Source: Clostridium septicum
GTDB lineage: Bacteria > Bacillota > Clostridia > Clostridiales > Clostridiaceae
Length of the DNA: 64,000 nt
Reading direction: 5' to 3'
Assembly: GCF_003606265.1 (NCBI RefSeq)
Contig: NZ_CP023671.1
Coordinates: forward strand, 2,046,001 to 2,110,000
Numbering within the stretch: position 1 is the stretch's first letter; each line of letters begins with the position of its first letter. The position numbers were made by a program, and so were the translations under genes. Shown here piece after piece: positions 17,658 through 28,890 of the stretch. The notes under the pieces are model-generated. The model worked only from the letters and a program-made list of their open reading frames with translations, did not search any database and was not told the DNA's origin.

Positions 17658-19133
17658 GTGAGTAATAAAAGAGGCATTCTAAGTTCAAAGGCATTAATGT
17701 TAATGACATTTACAGCTGTATTCTCATTTGGAAATATCATTGATAGTAGTGTAAATATTGGATTAGCAACTGTACCTTCATATTTATTTGGTACAATATT
17801 TTATTTTTTTCCATTTGCTTTAATGATAGGAGAATTTGCATCAGCAAATGAAGATTCAGAATCAGGAATTAATAGTTGGATTAAAACATCATTAGGTTCA
17901 AAATGGGCGTTTTTAGGATCATGGTCATACTTTTTTGTAAACTTATTCTTTTTCACGTCACTACTACCAAAAACATTGATTTATGCATCATATACATTTG
18001 TAGGTAAAAATGTATTTGAAGGTAAAACAGTATTAATCTCAATAATATCAATAATACTATTTTGGGGAGTAACAATAATATCAACCAAAGGTGTGGGTTG
18101 GATTTCAAAGGTAACAAGCTTATCTGGAGTAGCTAGGATGATATTAGGAATTGGATTTATAGTGTTATCTTTTGGAGTTATATTTGTTTTAGGAAAAGCA
18201 CCAGCTCAAGAGTTTAATGTACAATCAATGACTCCTAAATTTGATTGGAAATACTTTATGGTTTTAGCATGGGTATTACAAGCTGTAGGAGGAGCAGAAA
18301 GTATAGGTGTTTATATAAAGGATGTTAAAGGTGGAAATAAAGCATTTATAAGAACAATGTTATTTTCTACTGTGTTAATTGGAGCTTTATATGCATTAGG
18401 TGGAGTAGCGGTAGGTATAGTTGTACCATCTAATATATTACAAGGTAATTTTTCTAATGGATTATTTGATTCATTTGCTTTATTAGGATCTTATTATGGA
18501 ATTGGAAATATAATAACTAATATTGTTGGATTCATAATGTTACTTGCTAGTTTAGGATCATTAGTATTATGGACAGCAGCACCAGTTAAAGTTTTATTTT
18601 CAGAAATACCTGAAGGTATATTTGGAAAATGGGTTGCTAAAACAGATGATCAAGGAAATCCAATTAATGCACTTTATCTTCAAGCTATTATAGTAACAAT
18701 ACTTTTAATAATACCAGCATTAGGAATAGGATCAGTAGATTCATTATTAGAAATATTAATAAATATGACAGCATCTACATCATTAATACCAGTATTATTT
18801 TTCTTAGTAGGATATATTGTATTAAGAGCTAAAAAGGAATATGTAGTGGAAAGAAGTTTTAAGATAGGTTCTAGAAAATTGGGAATAGCAATAGGAGTAT
18901 TATTACTAGGATTATTCTCATTTGTATTTGTTATATCATCAATACCAACACCTTCAGATATAATGGCATATTTAAATGGAACTTTAGCAGAAGGGGCTGC
19001 AAATCCAATATTTGTACTTTTGTATAACATACTTGGGTTAATAGTATTCTTAGGATTTGCGCTAATATGTTGGCATAGATATGAAAATAAAGTTGGAAAA
19101 GATGTAGCAAACGGAAATTTAGTACTTGAATAG
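17658..19133 (+). CDS. APC-superfamily permease linked to lacZ
   Basis: Integral membrane transporter (491 residues, about 12 helices) resembling the amino acid/polyamine APC superfamily: N-terminal ALMLMTFTAVFSFGNI, then VLQAVGGAESIGVYIKDV as in helix 6 of the group. The start is GTG, 7 bases after GGCGGAG. Only 26 bases separate it from the beta-galactosidase, so they form an operon. APC transporters normally carry amino acids or amines, so the pairing with lacZ is notable; it may import a galactosylated or aminated compound, but that is inference. Confidence 0.85.
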   Translation: MSNKRGILSSKALMLMTFTAVFSFGNIIDSSVNIGLATVPSYLFGTIFYFFPFALMIGEFASANEDSESGINSWIKTSLGSKWAFLGSWSYFFVNLFFFTSLLPKTLIYASYTFVGKNVFEGKTVLISIISIILFWGVTIISTKGVGWISKVTSLSGVARMILGIGFIVLSFGVIFVLGKAPAQEFNVQSMTPKFDWKYFMVLAWVLQAVGGAESIGVYIKDVKGGNKAFIRTMLFSTVLIGALYALGGVAVGIVVPSNILQGNFSNGLFDSFALLGSYYGIGNIITNIVGFIMLLASLGSLVLWTAAPVKVLFSEIPEGIFGKWVAKTDDQGNPINALYLQAIIVTILLIIPALGIGSVDSLLEILINMTASTSLIPVLFFLVGYIVLRAKKEYVVERSFKIGSRKLGIAIGVLLLGLFSFVFVISSIPTPSDIMAYLNGTLAEGAANPIFVLLYNILGLIVFLGFALICWHRYENKVGKDVANGNLVLE

Positions 19134-19144
19134 ACGGAAATTAG

Positions 19145-22243
<3,099 letters not shown>

Positions 22244-22308
22244 TTTCTATTAAAATCTATAGATTATTTATAATTAAATATAGATAGTTACTATGAATAT
22301 ATGACAAT

Positions 22309-22355
22309 AAATAAGACATTTCGCAAGCTTTATTTTGTGAGATGTCTTATTTTAT
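22309..22355 (+). terminator. Terminator of permease-lacZ operon
   Basis: Stem AATAAGACAT / ATGTCTTATT extended by TTCGCAA / TTGTGAG with wobble pairs; T-rich tail. The remaining bases to 22560 are A+T-rich with nothing else recognisable. Confidence 0.82.
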
Positions 22356-22572
22356 TCAATACTTTTATAAAAGTTATTATTGAAATGTAGATTATATATA
22401 AAATAATTATTATAAAAATATTTAACATTAATATTTTGTAAAATATTAAATTATTTATTGAATTTATTTCAGAGATTACTGTAATATGTTATTTAAAGAA
22501 AACATTAACATAATAAATATATATCTAAAGGTTATATTTATGTAAGGGGTAAAATAAAAATGAGAGTTGTAA

Positions 22573-22961
22573 ATTCAAAGGGAAAAGAACATAAATATAA
22601 TAGATGCAAAAAAGTTATGTATTAATGAAATAAGAAAAACTAGATTGTTGAAAAATAAAGAAAATGGATATTGGATATTAGAGTTAAATGAAGAATCTAT
22701 TGAGCATGCATTAACAGGAACTCTAGAAATAGAAAAAGAAGCTAAACTGTGTATGGTATCTGATGGATTTTCACAGTATTATGACACATTAAAAATAGCT
22801 AGAGATAGTAAGAGTTTATTGATATAGCTTCTAAAAGTAATCTAGAAGAAATGGTAAAAAAACTAAGAAATATTCAAGAAAAAGATAGTTTGTGCAATAC
22901 TTATCCAAGATTTAAAAAAGGGGATGACTCAACAATAGTTTATTTAGAAATAAAAATATGA
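22573..22961 (+). pseudogene. PP2C-like phosphatase remnant, frameshifted
   Basis: Two overlapping frames together give the C-terminal part of a protein: the first (to a stop at 22825-22827) has YWILELNEESIEH, CMVSDGFSQYYD; a shift near 22815 continues as IASKSNLEEMV ... YPRFKKGDDSTIVYLEI to a stop at 22959-22961. SDGF and the final GDDST resemble the metal-binding Asp motifs of clostridial PP2C-like proteins. A further shift may link MRVVNSKGK at 22560 to the first frame. No intact start, so it is a decayed gene; family assignment is tentative. Confidence 0.6.
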
Positions 22962-23054
22962 AAATATAACTATTTTGTAACTATAACTATTACAAAGATA
23001 TGCTATAATTACTTTAATATTTTTTGAAATTTATAAATTTAGGAGGATAATTAA

Positions 23055-23474
23055 ATGTTTTTAAATGAATTAAATAGAGAATTAGGAATTGCATATATAA
23101 ATTTACTTATAGAATTTGCTTTAGTAGATGATAAAGTAGAACAAAAGGAAAGAGAGCTAATTGAGAGATCATTAAAGGAAATGAATTTAGAAAAGCTTGA
23201 ATTAAATAAAATAAATAGAGAAGAAATAATAGAAATTATTAAAAATGCAGGAGAAAGAGTTGTTAATATAGTATTCTTTGAATTAACAAGAGTTGCTTTA
23301 GCAGATGCAGAATATGAAATGGATGAAGTTGATTTTATAGATGAGCTAGCTAAAGAATTTAATATTTCAAGAGCAAAAAGATTCCAAATGGCTAATTATT
23401 TCTTTAAACATTCAGAGTATGATGAAATTAATGAAGATTTAGCTAAAAAAGAAGCAGAGGCTTTCTTAAATTAA
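23055..23474 (+). CDS. TerB-like small helical protein
   Basis: A 139-residue, acidic, all-helical protein. The pattern ALVDDKVEQKERELIERSL followed by VALADAEYEMDEVDFIDELA resembles the paired acidic helices of TerB (tellurite-resistance-type, metal-binding) domains. Good ribosome site (TAGGAGGATAA). It has its own terminator. Function unknown; the TerB relation is by pattern only. Confidence 0.65.
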   Translation: MFLNELNRELGIAYINLLIEFALVDDKVEQKERELIERSLKEMNLEKLELNKINREEIIEIIKNAGERVVNIVFFELTRVALADAEYEMDEVDFIDELAKEFNISRAKRFQMANYFFKHSEYDEINEDLAKKEAEAFLN

Positions 23475-23480
23475 TATATA

Positions 23481-23520
23481 ATAAGAGCTTATGAATTTAA
23501 ATTCATGGGCTTTTATTATA
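23481..23520 (+). terminator. Terminator after TerB-like gene
   Basis: Stem AGCTTATGAATTT / AAATTCATGGGCT with wobble pairs, then TTTTATTAT. Confidence 0.75.
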
Positions 23521-23682
23521 TCCATAATGTAGAATTACTTAATATATTTAAGGGCAAATAAGGTGTTATTATTAAATTATTAACAAATAATGTTTTTATA
23601 TTACAGAAAAGTTACAAATAAGAATAAGTATTAATATTAAATAATAACTTGTGGTAGAATTAACTGGTGAGGGGGTGAATAG

Positions 23683-24357
23683 GTGAGTGAAATTGTTAGT
23701 TGTAGTAATGTAAGAAAAATTTTTAATGTGGGAGATTTACAAACAGAGATACTTAAGGGAATTACCTTAAGTATTAATGAGGGTGAATTTGTTGCAGTTG
23801 TAGGAGAATCAGGATCAGGAAAATCTACTTTTCTAAATATACTAGGTGGATTAATGTCAGCAGATAAAGGTGAAATTAATATAAATGGTGTAAAAGTAGA
23901 CAAGCTAAATGAAAATCAATTAGCTTTATTTAGAAGAGATAACATGGGGTTTATATTTCAATCATATAATTTAATGCCACAATTATCAGCTCTTGAAAAC
24001 GTTGAAATGCCGTTAATATTTTCTGGAGTTTGTAAAATTGAGAGAATTAAAAGAGCTAAAGAGATGCTTGAGAGAGTTGGTTTAAAAGATAGGATCAATC
24101 ATAAACCAAGCGAATTATCAGGGGGACAACAACAAAGAGTTTCTATAGCAAGGGCCTTAATTAATAATCCAAAACTAATTTTAGCAGATGAGCCAACAGG
24201 AAATTTAGATAGTAAAACAAGTATTGAAATATTAGATTTATTAAAAGGACTTAACAAAAAATATAATATGACATTTGTAGTGGTAACTCACTCACATGTG
24301 GTTTATGAATATGCAAATAAAATAATTAAAATGGAAGATGGTTTATTATGTGAATAG
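23683..24357 (+). CDS. ABC transporter ATP-binding protein, MacB/LolD type
   Basis: ATPase subunit of 224 residues. Walker A GESGSGKST (about residues 47-55), Q-loop FIFQSYNLMPQ, signature LSGGQQQR, Walker B LILADEPTGNLDS and the His of VVVTHSH are all intact. Start is GTG behind a GAGGGGGTG ribosome site. It heads a three-gene operon with an exported protein and a MacB-type permease, so the complex is probably an export or mechanotransmission system rather than an importer. Confidence 0.94.
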   Translation: MSEIVSCSNVRKIFNVGDLQTEILKGITLSINEGEFVAVVGESGSGKSTFLNILGGLMSADKGEININGVKVDKLNENQLALFRRDNMGFIFQSYNLMPQLSALENVEMPLIFSGVCKIERIKRAKEMLERVGLKDRINHKPSELSGGQQQRVSIARALINNPKLILADEPTGNLDSKTSIEILDLLKGLNKKYNMTFVVVTHSHVVYEYANKIIKMEDGLLCE

Positions 24358-24369
24358 GGGGATAAAGCA

Positions 24370-25305
24370 ATGAATAAAAAGATGGCTATAATATTGACAA
24401 TGACTACGATTTTAACAATGACAAGTGGATTAACAACAAATAAAATTTTTGCATCAGAACTAAAAACAGAAAATAGCAAACTAATAGAAGGACAAGAAGG
24501 ACAAAATGGTAGTGGAGGAGGCCAAGCACCTGTATTGCCAACTAATAATGTTCAATCTAAAAAGGTTATAATAACAAAGGTTACTCCAAGTAAATCTGTA
24601 ATCTCACCAGGGGAAGAATTTTCACTAACATATAGAATAGAAAATATAAGTGGTGGTAAAATAGATGGATTATCATTAAAGTTAGTAGGAGTAGAAGGTA
24701 AATCAGGTCTTGATGGATTTACTGCAGTTGGAACAACAAATGAAATATATGTAGGAAGTATAGCTTACAATGATGTGAAAGAAGTGACTATTAAATTAGT
24801 TAGCGATCCAGCATTAAAAACAGGTGCCTATAATTTTGTAACAAGTGTTATGTATAGCCAATATGGTTCAGAACAAGAAGAGATAACTAAGCTTTCAGGA
24901 ATTGTGCTAAGATCTGTGCCAGAAATTGCAATAAATGGTGTGGAAACCTTTGCAAATCAAGGAGGAAGTAATTTAACTGGAACCTTAGCAAATGATAGTA
25001 AAGTTAAGGTTAAAAATGTATTAGTAAAAGCAAAAATAGGTGATAATACATATAATTATTCAGCAGGTAATATAGAGGCTGAAGGAGAAGCTATGTTTGA
25101 AATATCTATAAAACCAGTAGAAGTTGATACACAAGGTGAAGTAGAAGTAACGTATGAAGATGTTAGTGGTAATAAATACACATCAAAAGGAAATTTTATG
25201 GTTAAGCCTATGATAACAGAGGGAACAGAGGATGCAAATAGTAATGTTAAAAAGAGTGGAACTATAATGAGTTTCTTAAAGAAATTATTTAGAGTTGGTA
25301 TATAA
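24370..25305 (+). CDS. Exported CARDB-like protein of the MacB-type operon
   Basis: A 311-residue protein with a signal peptide (residues 1-29, cleavage after IFA), a Gly-rich spacer, then immunoglobulin-like regions: SPGEEFSLTYRIENISGGKI is typical of CARDB/COG1361 domains, and a second Ig-like stretch follows from about residue 190. The C-terminus is hydrophobic/basic (MSFLKKLFRVGI). It sits exactly where Gram-negative MacB operons have the MacA adaptor, so it may be an extracytoplasmic partner of the transporter; that role is inference. Confidence 0.72.
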   Translation: MNKKMAIILTMTTILTMTSGLTTNKIFASELKTENSKLIEGQEGQNGSGGGQAPVLPTNNVQSKKVIITKVTPSKSVISPGEEFSLTYRIENISGGKIDGLSLKLVGVEGKSGLDGFTAVGTTNEIYVGSIAYNDVKEVTIKLVSDPALKTGAYNFVTSVMYSQYGSEQEEITKLSGIVLRSVPEIAINGVETFANQGGSNLTGTLANDSKVKVKNVLVKAKIGDNTYNYSAGNIEAEGEAMFEISIKPVEVDTQGEVEVTYEDVSGNKYTSKGNFMVKPMITEGTEDANSNVKKSGTIMSFLKKLFRVGI

Positions 25306-25307
25306 CT

Positions 25308-26603
25308 ATGAAGTTTAGCGATTTAGTTCAAATAATATGGAAGAATATGTGGAAAAGGCGAACTAGAACCATATTTACCATGAGTGGAGTAGTTATAGGA
25401 TGCCTTGCCGTATTCATAATAAGTTCTATAACAAATGGATTCCAAAAATATTTAACAGATGAAATGGAAAGTATGATGGATACATCAGTTATAACTTTAA
25501 CTCCATATTGGGGGGCAGAAGAAGGTAAGGATAAAAAGGAAGGGGCTTCTAAAAAAACAAAATTAGATAATAAATCTGTTGAAGAGCTTGAAAAACTATA
25601 TTTTATAACAGAAGTAATGCCTAAGAAGTATACTAATGTAAGTACTAAGTTAAAAAAAACAGAAGGATTTGCAAGAGTTTTAGCTACAGATTTTATAACA
25701 AATAAAGAAGAGGACTTATTATTTGGAAGATATCCTAGAAAGGGAAGTAAAGAGATAGTTTTAGGATATGAAACTGCAAAGGAGCTTCTAGGATATACAT
25801 GGGAAGAAAAGGTTAAAGATGAGGATGAATATAATTCATTAATAGGAAAAAGTGTGAAAATGGGTATCAATTTGGGATATGATGAAGATGGAAAACTTAT
25901 TGATGGTAAAAAATTTAGTGCTAAAATAGTTGGAGTCTTAAGCAATGGCAAAATGGAATATAATTATTTAATACAAGCACCAATTAAGTTTGTAGATAGT
26001 ATTATAAAATCTAATGTTAATCTTCCAAAAGAAGAAATAGACAAGATGTTAAATACATACGAAGAAATTGGAGTTAAAGTAGATGATAAAAGTAAGTTAG
26101 AGGAATATGAAGAAACTTTAAAATCTATGGGATATTCTACTAGATCTCTTATAGATTTTGAAAAACAGAGTAAATCTATGCTTTTAGGGGTAACTTTAGT
26201 ACTTGGAACACTAGCAGGAATTTCTTTATTAGTTGCAGCACTTGGAATAACTAATACTATGGACATGGCAATATATGAGAGAAATAAAGAAATAGGAGTA
26301 ATTAAAGTTATTGGAGGAAGTCTAAATGATGTCAGAAAGATATTTGTTGGAGAAGCTTGTGCGATATCTTTCACCGGTGGATCTATAGCGATAGTATTAG
26401 GATTAATAGTAGATTTAATAATTAATAATGTTGGGAAGTCAATGACTCAATCAATTATGGGACAACCTATTTCGTCAATAGCTATACCTAGTATAGGATT
26501 AATTATAGGAATATTAACCTTTAGTTTATTTATAGGTTTTATAGCTGGAATATTACCAGCAAATAAGGCTGCAAAAACTAATGTAATAACAGCAATTAGA
26601 TAA
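25308..26603 (+). CDS. ABC transporter permease, MacB/FtsX type
   Basis: Permease of 431 residues with one membrane helix near the N-terminus (residues 22-42), a large extracytoplasmic domain (about 45-285) and three C-terminal helices of the FtsX domain (LVAALGITNTMDMAIYERNKEIGVIK motif region around 310-335). This topology matches MacB-type proteins, with the ATPase encoded separately as usual in Firmicutes. The ATG is two bases after the preceding stop, so the genes are coupled. Confidence 0.92.
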   Translation: MKFSDLVQIIWKNMWKRRTRTIFTMSGVVIGCLAVFIISSITNGFQKYLTDEMESMMDTSVITLTPYWGAEEGKDKKEGASKKTKLDNKSVEELEKLYFITEVMPKKYTNVSTKLKKTEGFARVLATDFITNKEEDLLFGRYPRKGSKEIVLGYETAKELLGYTWEEKVKDEDEYNSLIGKSVKMGINLGYDEDGKLIDGKKFSAKIVGVLSNGKMEYNYLIQAPIKFVDSIIKSNVNLPKEEIDKMLNTYEEIGVKVDDKSKLEEYEETLKSMGYSTRSLIDFEKQSKSMLLGVTLVLGTLAGISLLVAALGITNTMDMAIYERNKEIGVIKVIGGSLNDVRKIFVGEACAISFTGGSIAIVLGLIVDLIINNVGKSMTQSIMGQPISSIAIPSIGLIIGILTFSLFIGFIAGILPANKAAKTNVITAIR

Positions 26604-26738
26604 TAGTATAAGAGGAGATATAGATTGTTATGATTTATATTTCCTTTTATTTTTATTATACAGAAAGATTTAGTATAAAAAATTATTGATATGGGAAAAT
26701 AGTTTTATAATAAAGCTTATTTAAGGAGTGAATAGATT

Positions 26739-27203
26739 ATGAAGAAATTTGCAATAATGACATTAATACTTACAATAATTTCAGGAGCGGTGGGATGCAC
26801 AAATAAAAAAGTTGAACAGCCATCTATAGATAAAAATCAACCACAATCAAGTGATCAATCATCTCCTCAACAAAATACATCTAAAAATGATAGTAACTCT
26901 ATAGAAAAAGCTGTAGAGGAAAATAAAGATAATATAAAAGATTTATATGAAGATTTAAGAGAAGAGTTAATAAAACAAAAAAATAATTTTGATAAAGAAC
27001 ATTGGGAAGAATTTTCAACAGAATTTAATAATGAAAAAGAAAAGATTAAAAATGTAGTAAAGGATAATTATTTAAATGAAGCTGTAAGACATTTAGATGA
27101 GTTATATACAGAATATGACACGGCGATAAAAGAGCAGAAAGATATTAATTTAGAAAGAATAGAATCAGTAAAAAATAAACTTGAAGAAATAATTAATAAA
27201 TAG
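26739..27203 (+). CDS. Hypothetical lipoprotein
   Basis: A 154-residue lipoprotein: hydrophobic leader then lipobox SGAVGC (Cys about residue 20), a Gln/Ser/Pro-rich linker, and a charged helical C-terminal half (Glu/Lys-rich). No family recognised. AAGGAGTG ribosome site. A strong terminator follows. Confidence 0.7.
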   Translation: MKKFAIMTLILTIISGAVGCTNKKVEQPSIDKNQPQSSDQSSPQQNTSKNDSNSIEKAVEENKDNIKDLYEDLREELIKQKNNFDKEHWEEFSTEFNNEKEKIKNVVKDNYLNEAVRHLDELYTEYDTAIKEQKDINLERIESVKNKLEEIINK

Positions 27204-27210
27204 GAATTTT

Positions 27211-27252
27211 AAACAAGGATTAGATAAAGTATCTAGTCCTTTTTGTTTTTTT
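27211..27252 (+). terminator. Rho-independent terminator
   Basis: Stem AAGGATTAGATA / TATCTAGTCCTT with wobble pair, extended by outer AAAC / GTTT, then T-run. Confidence 0.88.
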
Positions 27253-27305
27253 ATTGATTAGAGTATATAATAAAACTATTATATTACATATATTAGGAGA
27301 TTATA

Positions 27306-27551
27306 ATGAATTACGTTTATATATTAAAGTGTGCAGATAATACTTTGTATACTGGATGGACAAACAATTTAGAAAAAAGATTAAAAACCCATTCATTAGG
27401 AAAGGGTGCTAAATATACTAGGTGTAGATTGCCTATAGAGCTTGTATATTACGAGACTTTTGATGATAAAATTTTAGCCATGAAAAGAGAATATGAAATA
27501 AAGCAATTAAAACGAGAAGAAAAATTAAATATAATAAAAGGAAATAAATAG
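27306..27551 (+). CDS. GIY-YIG nuclease family protein (UPF0213)
   Basis: An 81-residue single-domain GIY-YIG protein. [17 protein letters not shown] holds the paired Tyr motif (YVY ... YTG), followed by the [18 protein letters not shown] helix and the catalytic Glu region. Stand-alone proteins of this size are common in Firmicutes; their role in DNA repair or processing is not established. Ribosome site TTAGGAGATTATA. Confidence 0.88.
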   Translation: MNYVYILKCADNTLYTGWTNNLEKRLKTHSLGKGAKYTRCRLPIELVYYETFDDKILAMKREYEIKQLKREEKLNIIKGNK

Positions 27552-27619
27552 TTTTAGATGGTTGAAATTTACAATAAAATTGGATAAAATTGTAAATATA
27601 GACTGGGGGAATAACTATT

Positions 27620-28165
27620 ATGAAGATGAAGAAGGGAACATTAATTTTAAGTTTTTTTATACTTATTCTAACTTTAGTTGGATGTAAAGAAGAAGTGCAT
27701 ATGGATTCTAAGGAAACTGTAACATTTTTTATAGATTCATTATGCTCAGGTGACTTTAAATCTGTAGATAAAGTATTAAAGTATCCTAAGTATAATAAAT
27801 TAATAACTAAAGATGAAAAATTAAAGGAAATGTATAGTGTTCTATTTGCTAAATGTAAAGTAGAGATTTTAGATATAGCTGAAAACGGAAATTTAGCAAC
27901 TGTAAATGCAAAAGTTAATTCTGTAGATTTAAGTAAAGTGGAAAAATATATAACAGCAAATACGAGAAAAATATTACAGGATAACAATATAGAAACAACA
28001 GGAAATAAAGCAGATGATGCATTGCTTAAAGAAACTATAAAAAGAATAAAAGATTCTTCAACTGGGTTTAAAGAGACTAAGGTAAATATATATTTAGAAA
28101 AGGAAAACAATCAGTGGATAGTTACAGATGAGGGTGAATTAATAAATGCTATGGAAGGTAATTAA
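27620..28165 (+). CDS. Hypothetical lipoprotein (DUF4878/DUF5105-like)
   Basis: A 181-residue lipoprotein with leader and lipobox LTLVGC (Cys about residue 22). The remainder has the NTF2-like pattern seen in clostridial lipoproteins: ETVTFFIDSLCSGDFKSVDK near the start, KVEILDI and NGNLATVNAKV in the middle, and NNQWIVTDE near the end. Function unknown. The stop codon overlaps the start of a small Cys-rich gene in another frame. Confidence 0.7.
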   Translation: MKMKKGTLILSFFILILTLVGCKEEVHMDSKETVTFFIDSLCSGDFKSVDKVLKYPKYNKLITKDEKLKEMYSVLFAKCKVEILDIAENGNLATVNAKVNSVDLSKVEKYITANTRKILQDNNIETTGNKADDALLKETIKRIKDSSTGFKETKVNIYLEKENNQWIVTDEGELINAMEGN

Positions 28166-28310
28166 ATGTGAAGCTACTAATTGTATTCATAATAATAATT
28201 GTCAATGTGAAGCAGAATCAGTAGATGTAGCTGGAGTGTCTGCATGTACATCTGAACAAACAGAGTGTAGTAGTTTCTGCTGCAGAATAAAAAATGTTAT
28301 CTTTTTATAA
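28146..28310 (+). CDS. Small DUF1540 cysteine-rich protein
   Basis: A 54-residue protein in a frame different from the preceding gene, overlapping it by 20 bases. The Cys spacing KCEATNCIHNNNCQC ... ESVDVAGVSAC ... TECSSFC is that of DUF1540 domains, which are small, probably metal-binding, and frequent in sporulating clostridia. AGGGTG lies nine bases before the ATG. The gene's last codons run into a terminator hairpin. The clear domain match makes this a real gene despite its size. Confidence 0.8.
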   Translation: MLWKVIKCEATNCIHNNNCQCEAESVDVAGVSACTSEQTECSSFCCRIKNVIFL

Positions 28311-28327
28311 AAAGATAGCATTTTTTA
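28289..28327 (+). terminator. Terminator overlapping the DUF1540 stop
   Basis: Stem AAAATGTTATCTTTTTA / TAAAAAGATAGCATTTT followed by a T-run. Confidence 0.85.
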
Positions 28328-28480
28328 GTTATTATAAAAAGATTTATAATAAAAGATTAATGAAAAATCTGTATATTGGTATAGACATCTACATGTATAG
28401 TTGTTAATAATAGAAAACAGGAGAAAATAGAAGTATTATAAATTTAATTTGTTTAAATAAGAAAATTTAAGTAAAAATGC

Positions 28481-28508
28481 TTGATTTTAATCTAAAAAGT
28501 GATAAAAT
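28481..28508 (+). promoter_or_regulatory. Putative promoter for the glmS ribozyme transcript
   Basis: TTGATT and TAAAAT separated by 16 bases, about 50 bases before the ribozyme cleavage site. Confidence 0.5.
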
Positions 28509-28575
28509 AAGTGTATCTTTTGATAGTAGATGCATAAAATATAGTATCAATTGAAAAATTATAAGCGCCAGAACT

Positions 28576-28606
28576 TAAGTAAGTTGGTTTAGTCAAATCA
28601 TAGATT
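28576..28606 (+). repeat. Imperfect repeat copy 1 in the glmS ribozyme P1 extension
   Basis: 31 bases beginning TAAGTAAGTTGG; 28 of 31 match the copy at 28635-28665. Confidence 0.85.
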
Positions 28607-28634
28607 AAGCTTTCAAAAGGAAAGTTAGCATAGC

Positions 28635-28665
28635 TAAGTAAGTTCGCTTAGCCAAATCATAGATT
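28635..28665 (+). repeat. Imperfect repeat copy 2 in the glmS ribozyme P1 extension
   Basis: 31 bases beginning TAAGTAAGTTCG; differs from the copy at 28576-28606 at three positions. Confidence 0.85.
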
Positions 28666-28890
28666 TGGAAGCTCACTTAAGTTGACGAGGTTGGGGAGTA
28701 TCGAAACTTCGGCGGGTGCCCCACGGTATCGCACTACCGTTAACGGTTAATAAAACTATGAAGTGATTTGTAGCACAATATTAACTTGGTGTAAAAACCT
28801 TCAACAGAAGATTTAATATTTAATAAAGATATTTTATTTTTGTTGATTAAATATATTAAAAACATTTAGAAAAAGGAAGGAAGAATTTTT

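Larger units (their letters stand above)
28560..28775 (+). ncRNA. glmS ribozyme-riboswitch
   Basis: Self-cleaving RNA activated by glucosamine-6-phosphate; cleavage destabilises the glmS message. The conserved 5' core AGCGCCAGAACTT gives the cleavage site between A28564 and G28565. P1 pairs GAACTTAAGT with ACTTAAGTTGACG; then the core GAGGTTGGGGAG, ATCGAAACTTCGGCGGGTGC, CCCCACGGTATCGC and ACCGTTAACGGTTAATAAA follow in the usual order. P1 is enlarged by an imperfect internal repeat. It sits about 115 bases before the glmS start, as expected. Confidence 0.93.

Noticed and set aside
25328-25951. Long antisense frame inside the MacB-type permease
   Set aside because: It is in the shadow of a gene with clear domains, has no ribosome site and a composition (Ser/Leu-rich) typical of reverse translation.
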